A DNA stretch of 64,000 nucleotides, taken from NCBI GenBank assembly GCA_038049695.1, contig CP142460.1, positions 39,303,501 through 39,367,500 of the forward strand, in the 5' to 3' direction. A program made the position numbers and the translations under genes. This document shows, one piece after another, positions 1-11,159 of this stretch. The notes beneath the pieces are model-generated. The model was given only the letters and a program-made list of their open reading frames with translations, made no database searches and was not told where the DNA came from. The stretch is from Cinnamomum chago. Taxonomy: Eukaryota; Streptophyta; Magnoliopsida; Laurales; Lauraceae. How positions within the stretch are numbered: the first letter of the stretch is position 1; every line of letters begins with the position of its first letter.

Positions 1-1
1 A

Positions 2-553
2 GCAGAAATCTCAAACAAGGTGGTACTGGACGGACTCAAAAAGAGACTTGATAAGGCTAAGGGCAGATGGGTGGAAGAATTACCAAGTGTCCTTTGGGCA
101 TACAGGACCACCCCGAGACGATCCACTTCGGCCACTCCTTTCTCCCTGGCTTACGGAATGGAAGGTGTAATCCCTCTCGAGGTCGGCCTCCCAACCTTGA
201 GGTCGGATCTCTTCGACCAGGGGCAGAATGAAGTGAACCTCGCCAGAGAGCTCGACCTGGCCGAGGAGCGAAGAGAAGCGGCATCCGTGCGCCTGGCCTC
301 TTACCAGCAGCAGCTATCCAGAGGCTACAATCAGAAGGTCAAAGAAAGGAAGTTCTCAATCGGGGAACTAGTCTTAAAAAGGGCGCTTTCAGCAGACAAA
401 GATCCTAAAGAAGGCAAGCTCGCACCAAACTGTGTTGGGCCCTTCAAGGTGGTCTCGGTCTCCGGGAGGTCGGCCTATAGACTTGAGAGCATGGACGACA
501 GAGAATTGCCACGACCATGGAATGCCGCACACCTCAAGAAGTACTACTTCTAG
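2..553 (+). pseudogene. Ty3/Gypsy integrase, C-terminal fragment (E1)
   Basis: The reading frame is open from base 2 and enters the window inside the integrase catalytic core, just at the AEISNKV segment that holds the catalytic Glu. It continues through the C-terminal domain to a TAG at 551-553. About 184 residues remain. It aligns residue for residue with the E2 integrase, apart from a short insertion (QLSRGYNQ region) that E2 lacks. The 3' end LKKYYF is identical in both. Integrase inserts the element cDNA into host DNA. The rest of pol is outside the window, so intactness cannot be judged. Confidence 0.85.
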
Positions 554-654
554 ATGTACTCAAATGATAAATCATTGAAAGAAGGATCTTGTGGAAGAAG
601 TGTGCCTTGAATCTTATGAAGTCATGAGCCTCGGTCATAGGACCAACTCCCCAA

Positions 655-1033
655 GGCTCTGGTCCTCGCACTAGCCTCCTTGAGTTCGGTCATAGGACCA
701 GCTCCCCAAGGCCCGGTCCTCGCACCAGCCTCCTTGAGTTCGGTCATAGGACCAACTCCCAAGGCTCCGGTCCTCGCACCAGCCTCCTTGAGTTCGGTCA
801 TAGGATCAGCTCCCGAAGGCTCCGGTCCCCGCACCAGCCTCCTTGAGTTCGATCATAGGACCAGCTCCCCAAAGCTCGGTCCTCGCACCAGCCTCCTTGA
901 GTTCGGTCATAGGACCAACTCCCAAGGCTCCGGTCCTCGCACCAGCCTCTTTGAGTTCGGTTATAGGACCGGCTCCCAAGGCTCCGGTCCTCGCGCCAGC
1001 CTCCTTGAAAACAGACACGGGGCCAGGACTTTG
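655..1033 (+). repeat. 54-bp tandem repeat array, 7 units (E1)
   Basis: Units begin at about 655, 710, 763, 818, 873, 926 and 980, so spacing is 53-55 bp. Each carries GGTCCTCGCACCAGCCTCC followed by TTCGGTCATAGGACC. GGTCCT and AGGACC within a unit are inverted, giving hairpin potential. The array lies just after the integrase stop and before the antisense gene. E2 has 5 units at the matching place. Reading frames run open through it on both strands because the unit is near a multiple of three; I do not regard those as genes. Confidence 0.9.
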
Positions 1034-1959
1034 TTCCTCGCAGTAGCCTCGTTGAGCTCGGATGTTAGGCCATCCCCCTTGGGACAAGAGCAATCAACTA
1101 TCCATAATTTCACTCTGAAATCTCAGAGCTTGGCCTACCTTTGAGTCTAGCTAAACCCCCGGGTTGGCAAAGTCGATGGCACGGCCTGTCACGCCCCCAA
1201 ACCAGAACCTCGGGGCGCGAATGGGATTAAGGGTACATATATTTTTCCTTCTCCCAAGATCCGCGTGTGTGTGAAGACGACACATTCCAACACACTCTGA
1301 GTATTTTGCGGAAGCTTTCGTGGCGTTACAACCCGGAGTCCGTGGCCATTGGATTCCGTGTCACACTCAACCTCTAGCATATAGCTATTATATCAAGAAC
1401 CATATCAGATTGGAGTAACCATCACAACAAAGTACAGAGCTGATAGTAACAGGATATTACATTCCCATATGTGTTCAAGTTACAATTATCAATGTACATT
1501 AATTAAGAATCCCAAGAAAAGGCTAATAAAAGCCATACAATAACAAGCTAATAACCAATACCCATGTGTGACGCAACTCCGATGTCAAGCTCAATGTCTA
1601 CACGACATAGCCGACAAAATAACCTGCAAAACATGGCTCCACAGCCAAAGAAAGCACTCATCTCGGGACGAAGAAGTCTGGACCTGAGTACCAAAAGTAG
1701 TAGGTCAGACACGACGGTCTGGCAGGTGGATGAAAAGATAATAAATATATTGAGGAATAAAACATATGATAAATCATGTTATTTGATCAAATGCTGCATA
1801 TAATTAAACGGGCGCAAAATCGTGGATCTCTTGACAAATCATGTATTCGTTTCAAGCATAGGTAAAACATGGAGATCTACCAAGACATGTGTTCATTTAC
1901 GTCATCTATCAAAGCATCGATATTTGACAATCGGGTGTTCGTTTAAAGCGTGTGTAACC

Positions 1960-2415
1960 ATAGAAATCTGACAAAATAAATGTTCATTTGAAACATATAT
2001 AAAAGCATGAGTATTTAACAAATCGGGCATTCGTTTAAAACATGGGTAAACATAGGGATCTGGCAAAACAAGTGTCATTTAAAACATATTTAAAAGCATG
2101 GATATTTAACAAATTGGGTATTCATTTAAAACATGGGTAAACATAGGGATCTGGCAAAACAAGTGTCATTTAAGACATATTTAAAAAGCATGGATATTTA
2201 ACAAATCGGGTATTCATTTAAAACATGGGTAAACATAGGGATCTGGCAAAACAAGTGTCATTTAAAACATATTTAAAAGCATGGATATTTAACAAATCGG
2301 GTATTCATTTAAAACATGGGTAAACATAGGGATCTGGCAAAACAAGTGTCATTTAAAACATATTTAAAAGCATTGATATTTAACAAATCGGGTATTCATT
2401 TAAAACACGTGTGTG
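1960..2415. repeat. 91-bp tandem repeats inside the solo chromovirus LTR
   Basis: CATAGGGATCTGGCAAAAC recurs at 2051, 2142, 2234 and 2325 (spacing 91-92 bp), with a more diverged copy upstream. The AT-rich remainder (AACAAATCGGGTATTCATTT) repeats with it. Related LTRs in the window lack this array but carry other short tandem arrays. Confidence 0.85.
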
Positions 2416-3435
2416 TACAAGGAACGGGAAACAACATAACAATAACTGAATTTACCATGGAAAATATTAACACCTATTTAAATAATAACTTTCATAAAAG
2501 AAATGAATCATTTACCGGAAAAAAAATAAGCAATATAAAACATGTAGGGTATCCAAGGAATCGGGAACTAGCAAGATGGCAACCACACGAAGCTAAGTCC
2601 TCTATCACTAAAGTGACAGAGCAATAACTAGGCACTGATCACAGTCACTCGAGGTGAGGAGAAACAGTGAATCTCATAAATACATATACATATACTAGGC
2701 ACTGATCTCAGTCACTCGAGGTGAGGAGAAACAATGGATCTCATAAATACATATACTATACATGACCACGGTAGCGAGCCGGGCATCGGGAACCACAGTA
2801 GCAATCTGCGGCATCGGGACAAGACTACGGTAATAACCGGGTAGCGGGATCCAAACTGCAACTGGCGGGACAAGAGGGGGATCTCCAAGTCGGTGGATCA
2901 GACCAACAGGGTTATCCAAGCTTAGTGGTGCCGACTAATAGGTCAAATAACAATTCGAGACATGTGCAAGTAAATTAAGTACAATTAAGTAAACGGGCAG
3001 TACGGGGGTGCTCAAAGGCACACTGTCATTTCTTGTCGAGCAATACATTTCGGGACAAGTAACTGTTACCAGTGTAACTTTGATGCTTTCGGGAAAACAA
3101 GTCATGTAATATAAATCTCGGGGACAGTGAAATACAATAAACAATTAAAATTTCGGGAAAGTGTCGGTTCAAGATTTATTTGAAGTGAATGGGGATCCCG
3201 TATGTCAATCTAATAACAATTTGGTACTCTTTGAGTTTGGGGACATTCCGGGCTCCTTATACACTTTGAATTTTCAAAACTTCAAATGACATCTTCGTGA
3301 TGTGGTTTCTTTCTCCAATGGCCTCATACATTTCTTAGTAAATCTCCTTGACATAGAGGGGTTCTCAATGAATAGTCCCAAAACGTTTAAATAGTTCATC
3401 ATTGTCCTAACATAGCCTTTGATCGACAAAGCTCA

Positions 3436-3690
3436 TCGCTCGAGCGAACCGGAGAGTTCGCTCGAGCGAGGAGCTCTCTGGAATAGTTGTCTGGGTGGGT
3501 TCGCTCGAGCGCAGTTGAGGTCGTTCGAGCGAACTCATTGGCTCGAGCGAAGTTTTAGTGCGCTCGAACTAACAACTCTCTGGAACAAGTTCTGGGATGT
3601 CCGCTCGAGCGACCAACCTACTGGAATGCTCCGAACCCTTTTCTGGACACTTCGCTCGAGTGAAGTGTCATGTTCGCTCGAACGAACTGT
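3436..3690. repeat. Array of TCGCTCGAGCGA palindromes in chromovirus LTR
   Basis: Around eight perfect or near-perfect copies of the 12-bp palindrome TCGCTCGAGCGA occur (for example 3436-3447 and 3458-3469). The same cluster recurs at 49478-49720 in the related solo LTR, and a GC-flanked version (CCGCTCGAGCGG) at about 18965 in the third LTR. On the minus strand the array lies roughly 70-330 bp downstream of a TATA box at 3759-3766, so it would be in the transcribed leader. Confidence 0.8.
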
Positions 3691-3758
3691 CAAGAAACTG
3701 ATTCCGGGGTAGTTCAACTCCTCTCTATCTCTTCCTTCTATAATCTCCTTTTAACCCC

Positions 3759-3766
3759 TTTATATA
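3759..3766 (-). promoter_or_regulatory. Putative TATA box of the solo chromovirus LTR
   Basis: The minus strand reads TATATAAA followed by GGGG. It is in the middle of the LTR on the coding strand, upstream of the palindrome array. Assigned by sequence and position only. Confidence 0.45.
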
Positions 3767-3847
3767 CACCACAAGAGGGGCTCAAAACTTCATCCAAATC
3801 AACATAATTTTTCCAACAACATCCATTCTAACCTCCTTTGACAATAT

Positions 3848-5602
3848 TGTTAGTTATATGGTCTCAATACCAAGGGTATATGATGTAATAAATTGATTAA
3901 ATTCTTTATTTATCAATACAATTCATGTTTTTCCTTTCATGAGATGAATGGTGTTTTATATACTTGCACATAACCAATACAAAAGACATAATGGCTCATG
4001 AGATGAACCGGAGTCCATGAGTATACTAGATGTAATACATGTGTATGGATGAGATCTACATACAGGAGACATGTATTGCAAATCTTATTCTCAAATATCT
4101 TCACAACCAGTGATGAGATTGGACATCTCATCTGACAAGGTTGTAGCGCCTTGATCACTATGAGATAGTGTGATTTGTCTCGATCATCGGAATGTAAGAT
4201 TCCGGATCATGGTGCTGGTACATTGGATGTATTGAAGGACCATGAGAAACACCTTATATACACTGTCTTTATTTTAAGGTCTGCTCTCATAATTCCCTAG
4301 CAATAGGCTCATAATCCTGAGACATTAATGAACTCAAGTTTCTATCTATTCATTTACTTTGAGTCATCAATGAGTGAGGCCAATTGTAGGTCAACACCTC
4401 GGTGATTTGGGTACGTGGTAGTAGAGCTGTGGGCACATTCAGTGGTCAAGATGGAATCTATCTTTAATATCCCCTTGTGCCAATTAATGGATTTATCATT
4501 GGTAAGTGCGCACCCATTCCAGTTAAGAGTTAATTGGATCGGTACCAAATGATCATTATAATTAATTGAGGCTCAAGGATAATAAGATATGGATCTAGTT
4601 TGGTGGACAGGTCCAATTGATCCATGGATATAGATGGAGGGGCCTACTTATGGTACCGTGGAAGTTTAGGGTCTTCATTGTAATATATTCCTAAGACTGG
4701 AGTGCAGTTGCATTTATATAGTGGAGTTATTTGCAATTAACTGTGGGCCCGGATTGCACATGAGATGTGGGGTCGCGTGTCCCAGTTGGAGCCAGCTTTC
4801 TAAGGAATCCCTAGTGGTCCCCACGCTAGCCCAAGATATTAGAAAGATACTAATTATAGTAGAACTCTAAAAGGAAATAGAAAGTTACTATTTCTATTTG
4901 AAGTGAGACTTCTAATAGTGGTAATACTAAGTTACTAATTATTAATGGAAGTGAGACTTCTATTTTAATTAGAAAAGGAGAGAGTTACTAATCATTTTTG
5001 AAGTAAGACTTCTAATAGTGATTTAGTAAGCAACTAATTGTTGTGGAAGTAAGACTTCTATTTCAATTAGAGGAGGTTGCTTAAGTGCTATAAAAGAGGA
5101 AAAGGGGCTTGGACGTCCAACACTTAATTCTAATAGTGATTCACGCCCATTCCACTCAAGAGTGCAAAAGTTGCACATCTCTCTTCCTCTCCCTCTTCTA
5201 GTTTCTCTTCTAGTTTCCTCTAGGGTTTTTCTCTTGAATATTCCACCATCTTCTTGAGAAAGAGAATCTAATACAGGTCATAGCGTGGAAGATCAAAGGG
5301 TGTAGGAGATTCTGATTTGATTAAGTGAAAGCGTTCATCATCAAAGAAAGAATTCAAATTCTCCATTAGAGCACAACAAAGCTCCAAAGGTATATCTACA
5401 TCCTTGTATGCTGTAGATTTCGTGGTTGCATGTTAATGTGCTATTTTCTATCTTCTAGATAGGTTATGTTGCTGTACATGGTTTATGAGTTTGAGGGATT
5501 GCATCTTGGATTGGGTTTGTTGCCTTCTAGATAATTGATCCCTGCATCAAGTGGGTCAAAAGTTTTTGAAACCTATCTGAATGGCCCTCCTATTTTCCAA
5601 CA
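3848..5602 (+). mobile_element. Copia-like solo LTR nested in the chromovirus LTR
   Basis: Starts TGTTAG and ends CCAACA, so the termini form a short inverted repeat. The 5-bp TSD AATAT is at 3843-3847 and 5603-5607. Joining the flanks restores continuity with the homologous LTR around 49850-49870. It is 1755 bp with no coding sequence. A TATA box at 5089-5096 and a pyrimidine-rich leader after it put U3 on the left and R-U5 on the right, so it reads on the plus strand. Copia assignment rests on the termini and length; the family is not otherwise seen here. Confidence 0.8.
4900..5096 (+). promoter_or_regulatory. LTR core promoter with four GAAGTRAGACTTC inverted repeats
   Basis: TATAAAAG is at 5089-5096. 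Upstream, GAAGT(G/A)AGACTTC occurs four times, at 4900, 4948, 5000 and 5046, spaced 46-52 bp. Each has perfect GAAGT/ACTTC arms around a 3-bp centre. The last ends 31 bp before the TATA box, a position typical of bound activator sites. No factor is assigned. Confidence 0.55.
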
Positions 5603-5607
5603 AATAT

Positions 5608-6979
5608 CATATTCAAATACAATGAATAGAGGGAAGGAAACCACTATACACAAGAGTACATTTGAGATAAAACAAGGGAAAGTTAAATGCTATGAACCAA
5701 TACATCTCTATGACAATAAATGCACTATCAAGGCTCTTCATGAGCATTCATTTCAAGTTAAAGTAATAAATAAGCATGTATGGAAAAACAATAAAATCAA
5801 CCACATTTCTATAAAACCATATGAACAAACTTTGACCAAATAAAATGCATACCTTTCCAAGAGATTTAACAAGAGGGAAAGACCCATTAATATGCATTTT
5901 CGAAATCAATAAAAATGTGGCAAGAAGCATATGTGAAAACATGTATCAAATTATCAAGAACAAGTAAAAAAATCTAGGATTTTCTCATAAAACTTGATGA
6001 CATTCAAACCAACCATTCATCCACTTGCCTTGGGTTCCAATTAGCTAATCAAGCTCTCCAAACATTCTCAAGCAACCCTACAAGCATAGCCAAAAACCCC
6101 AAAAAACAAACCCATTTAGAACCCTAAAATGGCAATTCAAGAAAGACAAGGAATGGGCTCAAACCAAACTAGGAAATAGAACTTAAGGGAAAGCCATAGC
6201 TCAACAATAGAAGATGGAAAGAAGTCCTTACCTCTAGGGCCATTAATCAACAAGATGTAGCTTGAAATAAGGGCTGCCCACCTTGGTTTTGCACAAAAAT
6301 AGCATCCATGGGAAGCTAGAGAGATGGGGAAGAAGATGGCATGGTTGGGTTTCCAAATGGAAAGGGTTTCCCCCATGAATGGGGAGGAGAAAACAAGAAG
6401 AAAAGGGAGGAGAAGCTCAGTTGCAGAGCTCCCCCTTTGGGCTGCAATGAATGAGTGAGAAGAGGGGAGAGTTATCTTTTTTTATAATGAGTCGGTGTGG
6501 GCCCCACCACACTTAAAACTTGCCAAGGGTAAAACATCAATTTCTGGGCCTCGGATGCAATCGACAAAGAAGAGCTAGTTTTTAAAAAGTATAATTTTGG
6601 CATGGTTCCGGGCTCTCAAAATTTGGGTCCAGATTTGGTGTGAAAAGACTGTTTTGCCCCTAACATTAGGAAAGTAGGGTTTCAGGGTCTCGAACGGGGA
6701 CGAAGTCAACACGAAAGTTGTAGAGATTAACAAAATAAGTCAAACGAGACCAAAACAAGAATTATCGAAAATTTTGAATAATCTCCCAATCACGCGCAAG
6801 GTCACTAAAAGAACCCCCAAAGGGTCCCACTAATCACAAAGGCACTCAAAACTCCACAACACTAGTGAAAAACCATTCTAGTTCACAAACTCAACCCAAC
6901 AAACACTAATCCCACTAAAAGAAACTAATCCACAAATAAAACAACACTAATCCAGGAAATTAGGGGTCGGGTTCTCACA
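5608..6979 (-). other. Remainder of the solo chromovirus LTR, no gene
   Basis: U3-side sequence of the minus-strand LTR. It shares the segment around AAAAGACTGTTTTGCCC (6640-6660) with the other chromovirus LTRs at 11940, 31530 and 50740. No coding sequence is supported. Confidence 0.7.
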
Positions 6980-7459
6980 CGGCCCCAACCCTCCAGCAAT
7001 AAGGTCGTAACCCAGGGTGTGGGTCTAAGCTAACTATAGATTCTCTTAAGGCGTTTCCCTCGGATGCACAACCTTAAGGCCAGGTGTTCACCGATCTCTC
7101 CTACTTGAAAGTTCGAAGGATCGGTCAAAAGACAGCAAGCCTTGTCACCACCCAGTCTTGCGGACTCACCGACCTTAGCTACTTGGGAAGTTCAAAGACA
7201 AAAGGGGCTCACTCTCATTCAATATCCCGAGACCAAGAAGGTTAAAGTCCAGTTTCTTCGCCGACCTCAGCCACTTGCAGGTTTTGGTCATGTTTAAAGA
7301 TCAGAACGTCCACACACCATTGCAAGAAGAAAGAAATGAAAAGACAACTGAAGGGTTAAAAGAAAAATTATTTTTCATTGATCAGAAAAGATAATTACAA
7401 ATCACTGTACACTCAGGAAAAAGAAAAAATACATCAAGGAAAGGAAAAAAGACAGATTC

Positions 7460-9825
7460 CTATTTGTTCTGCTTCTCGGGTGTCACAGCTTTATTCTTCG
7501 GCTCTGGAGGGACGGATGAAGCAGGGGCGCCAGGAGCTTCGGATGGAGGAGCCATGGAGAAAGCCTGGGCCTTATCGACCTCGGCGGGAGTCGGGGGCGG
7601 AGGAGGAGGGCCTGGAACTTCGGGAGGGGTTTCCGGAGGGTTGGAGTCGGACTCTGACCTTGGGCTGGGTATGACAGACTGGAATTGGGGAAGATTCGTG
7701 AATATGGGGTCATCCTCAGAGACCCCATACTCACGAAGTGCTTCCCTGCATCCCATATCGTACAAAATTGGGCTCAAGGTCTTGATTTGAGCCACGTACT
7801 CCTCTGATGCCCAGTCCACCCTTTTCTGGTAAGCCTTGGCGACCTGGGCTCGCAGGGTGGACTCGACATCGACCCACTCCTTCCTAGAGGACTCGAGCTC
7901 GGCCTCCTTCCTAGCCAATTCGATTTCTTTCTTGGCGAGCTCGGCCTCCAGTTGGCTCACCCTCCCCGCCTTGTCCTCGGCTGCGCCCTTTAAGTGCTTA
8001 TTCTCGCCTCGCAACTTGATTATCTCAGCCTTTGACGCTTGTTGTACCATAGCGAACTCGGCGATCTTCTCATCCGCCTTCTTTATTTTCACCGCGCTGG
8101 CTTCCAGGGCATCCCTCATTTTCTTTTTCTCCTTGTCCATCTCGATAACCCGAATGGTTGTCTCCTCCTTCCTCTCCAGTATTATTTGGAGCCTCTGTAC
8201 ATTCTGCAAAAAGATGAAAGGGGTAGGAAGTCAGAACGAACAACCAAGGCATAAAGTTCAAAGGCAAAAGAAGCGGGAATCACCTCGAGCGACGCCTTCA
8301 TCGTCGAGTAGAGCAGGCTCATTGTCCCGGATTTATTATGCCTCTCCATGTCCAAAGGGAGAGCACACCCCCGGGCAACGGCCGAGATCGTCCTGGAGGA
8401 GGTCCGCATCCGATCCTCCACGGTCATGGGCTCGCAGGGGTTGAGGTCGAAGTTAGGCCTCTAGGGCATCGGCTTGTGAGGCCGGGCCTCTTGATCCGCC
8501 CCCTAGACCCCCTCCTCCTCGCCCCCCACCGGGGCCTCTTCTCTGGTGGGGCCCCCTCACCCTCCTTCTCGGCCTCCCGGCCCGAGGCCGAGTATCCCTT
8601 GGCGGCAGAGTCTCCTTCTTGGCCTCCGCTGTTTGTGGCCGAGTCTGCTTACGTGGCCGAGAGTCTTTGGGAGGCTGGGTATCCTTGGGAGGCTCCTCCG
8701 ACCTCCCCCTCTTCTCCTGCGGAGGGCCTCGTACACTCTTGCCCTTCGTAGAGGAGGAGGCCCCTGCTGTGCCTGAGGGACCAGAGGGGGCGCTGGCTGA
8801 AGAGCCTTGAACAGCGCCTGGCTCGCTGAGGGCATGCTTCGGGGCAGGGGAAACTCGACCCCTGAGGATCATCGCTCCCAAGTTCTTCAAAGGAGGACGC
8901 GACCCGTCCATTTCCTCTTCTTTTTGATCTTGGGCTGGGGGGCTGTCAGCAACGAGGATCGGGCCTTGGGGCTCCAAGATTTGGCCGCTGGTCTCAGCAA
9001 GCGCAAGCACGATCTCTCCTATCGGCTCAAGGGGGATCTCGGCAGTCTTCCTGGTATACGACTGGTATCACGACTTGTACCCGAGCAGCGAGAAGGCAGC
9101 CCGATCGTGGTGATCGTGGTAGCGGTAGATCTTCTCTAGCCACGCGTCGTTCCTCTTCCAACGATCGAGGCCGGCCTTTCTCCTCCTTTGCTGAACGCCT
9201 GCGCAGAAAATAGAGGACATTAGCTCGGCAAGTCAACGCGCAAAAACAACTCAAATAAGCCCGGAAAAAATAGGTATTTACTTAGAGGGGTCCCAGGTTT
9301 CCGTGGGACCTTGATTCTCCGCTCCTCCTCGGTCTCGGTCTCCCCGAACTCCCAGTTCCCCGAGACCAGAATGCAGTCATCCCTGGCGTATTTGCTTGAG
9401 TTCTCCAGGGCGTTAATCAAGGGTCGGCGCCTAGCCTTCACCGAAAGATAATAGGAGTCCTCGCCCCCTGCGGATTTACAGATGTCATAGACATCTTCTA
9501 TGTCGTGCATGCCGAGGTTGATATCCAGGATCCAGTTCAACTCCACCACGCCCATTATAATTTTAAACCCATTCGGCATCAGCTGAAAAGGTCAGATCCG
9601 CCACGAATTGAGGCAGGATCGGAGAAGCGGGTGGATAGGGAACCTAACCCCACCCTCGCATACCGACAACAAAGGGAAGGGCATCCAATCATTGTATCGG
9701 GTGAGGCCGTCGAATAGGCCATGAAGGTCGTCGGGCTTCACGAGAACATCGGCCGAAATTTTAAACGACGCCCTAAATCCCTCCAGGGCGGCGTGGCCTT
9801 CTACGCAATGGCTGTAAATTTCCAT
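7460..9825 (-). pseudogene. Antisense additional gene of E1 (three exons, defective)
   Basis: A spliced gene runs opposite to pol between the 54-bp array and the 3' LTR. Exon 1 (9825-9282) carries a segment FPIHPLLRSCLNSW resembling the plant 'putative gypsy type transposon' domain. Exon 2 (9198-8284) is charged and proline/serine rich. Exon 3 (8203-7460) is a long Glu/Lys-rich coiled coil with a proline-rich tail ending TAG at 7460-7462. Introns 9199-9281 and 8204-8283 have GT/AG ends and join in frame. Lesions: a TGA in exon 1 at about 9593 and a TGA in exon 2 (after LLGYKS). The E2 copy lacks both but has others. Antisense extra ORFs are known in Tat-lineage elements; their function is unknown. 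Confidence 0.75.
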
Positions 9826-10131
9826 CTCCTAAAGGCTAAAGGGACAAAGAGCAAAGAAGAGGGAGTGAAAACTAGAAAAACCTAAGGGACCAAAACCCTC
9901 CAAAAACAAAGGGAAAAAAGAGGCGAAAGAAGAATGACAGAGAAGAGAACTCACAGAGAGGAGGTGGTGGTTTGCAGAGAATGAAAAGAAAAGAGTGGAA
10001 AGCAAAGGGAGAGAAGTCTCCGAGCTTGGTGAGGTTCTGTCTTTTGCAGGGTTGTAGCAGGGTGCCTTCTTCAGCAAGATCTCCTTCAGACGAAAGCAAA
10101 GATAAGGGAAGAAAGGTAAGGAGGCATCCCC

Positions 10132-10139
10132 ATTTTATA
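10132..10139 (-). promoter_or_regulatory. TATA box of the E1 antisense gene
   Basis: The minus strand reads CTCTATAAAATGGGG about 310 bp upstream of the exon 1 ATG. The same box sits at the same place in E2 (29715-29722), though the surrounding sequence has drifted. Confidence 0.6.
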
Positions 10140-10487
10140 GAGGGACGCCCCTCTTGACTATCGCGCACGCGAAGCGACGCTCCGGACTCGCCACGCGTCG
10201 CTTCGATCCAGGTGAACAACCAAACGAAGGGTTACACGTGGCAGCGCAGGTCCACCTCTCGCCATGCCTTTGGTACGACATTTATCACCTCGGGCATACG
10301 GAACGGCGCCCGCGTGCCCACCTTGGCGAAGCAATTATGATGCCATACTTATTGCCTAGGGCAGACGAAAAGGTGTCATGATGAGGATCGTACGGCGACA
10401 AGATACAATGAGGCAGGGCCAACCCATCCATTCAACCTTAGCTCCCGACCTCGGGAGGAGCCAAAGAGGTCGAGAGCTAGGGGCAAT

Positions 10488-11159
10488 TGTGTGGGGTCAT
10501 TTTGTAATCACAGGTTTATGAGGGGCCGCTCCCCGATTCCGAACTATCCTTAGTCTCGGTGTTGTCCAAGCTTGGCAGTAACACCATCTCGGGGGACCGT
10601 GGAGCCCGTCTCAGTGGCCATGTTCAGGAGAATCCACCTCGGTCTCGGCCTTGAGCCTGATTTCGGTCTCCTGTCACTTAGCCATAAATTCAGCCATAAA
10701 TGCACTGCCGTGACGGGGACGGTGAATTGACAAATAGAGTGGGCGCCAGACCTAGATAAGTGGCACGCCTTATCTCAGGGTCATGTCCATAGGTGTAGGG
10801 AGATGGTCCGATGGGACATTCCCTTTTTACCTACCCCCACTCAGGGGAGAAAGGTACGTGCTGATGGGACTTCCATCTCTCCTTGAGGGATCCAGTCCAA
10901 TGATGACTCTCACGTCTATATAATGCATGAGAAGAGCTGTAAGAGGTACGCATCCAGTGCCCCCCCATACTGCTCCTTCTCCATTTACCATACTAACTTA
11001 AGCATCGGAGTGCCTTCAGCTACCTACAGCCGGGGGCTCTGACTTTTGTTCTCCTTTTCAGGTTACCGAAGGCCTAGTCCATTTCCCTCATCTTCCCAAG
11101 ATCATCAAACCAAGAGCTTAACCCTCTCTTAACTAAGTCTGTAATTTTAGGCACTTACA
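10488..11159 (+). repeat. 3' LTR of E1
   Basis: 672 bp, starting TGTGTGGGGTC and ending GGCACTTACA. It is preceded by the purine tract GCTAGGGG that also precedes the E2 3' LTR. TATATAAT at 10917-10924 is the likely core promoter. The next bases, ATACTCTTTTGCATA, belong to the chromovirus 3' LTR. Confidence 0.9.

Larger units (their letters stand above)
1187..6979 (-). mobile_element. Solo LTR of a Tekay/Del-like chromovirus, inserted in E1
   Basis: On the minus strand it starts TGTGAGAACCCGACCCC at 6979 and ends GGGGGCGTGACA at 1187. The 5-bp TSD CGGCC occurs at 1182-1186 and 6980-6984. It has no coding sequence. Removing the Copia-like LTR nested at 3848-5602 leaves about 4.0 kb, which fits the long LTRs of Tekay/Del chromoviruses. 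It aligns along much of its length with the solo LTR at 47996-51063 and more distantly with the LTRs of the minus-strand chromovirus at 11160-31870. Probably formed by LTR-LTR recombination. Confidence 0.85.
1..11159 (+). mobile_element. E1: partial Tat/Retand-like Ty3/Gypsy retrotransposon (3' part)
   Basis: The right part of an LTR retrotransposon whose 5' LTR, gag and most of pol lie left of the window. In order it shows the integrase C-terminus, a 54-bp tandem array, an antisense gene and a 3' LTR ending in TTACA. The order and sequence match the complete element E2 at 19497-30749. It is split at 1186/6980 by a solo LTR with a CGGCC duplication. It sits inside the 3' LTR of the minus-strand chromovirus, whose sequence resumes at 11160. 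By eye, E1 differs from E2 in the LTR clearly more than the two E2 LTRs differ from each other, so it is a separate insertion. Confidence 0.85.

Noticed and set aside
680..1144. Open frames on both strands through the 54-bp array
   Set aside because: The unit length is a multiple of three, so frames stay open by repetition; there is no domain or start context.
2316..2627. 103-codon plus-strand frame
   Set aside because: It lies in the 91-bp repeats of the solo LTR and has no domain.
4900..5058. Heat-shock elements
   Set aside because: GAA and TTC blocks occur but not at the alternating 2-bp spacing of a heat-shock element.
8338..8751. Plus-strand open frames opposite the antisense gene
   Set aside because: They are shadows of the GC-rich coding strand; no conserved start or domain between E1 and E2.
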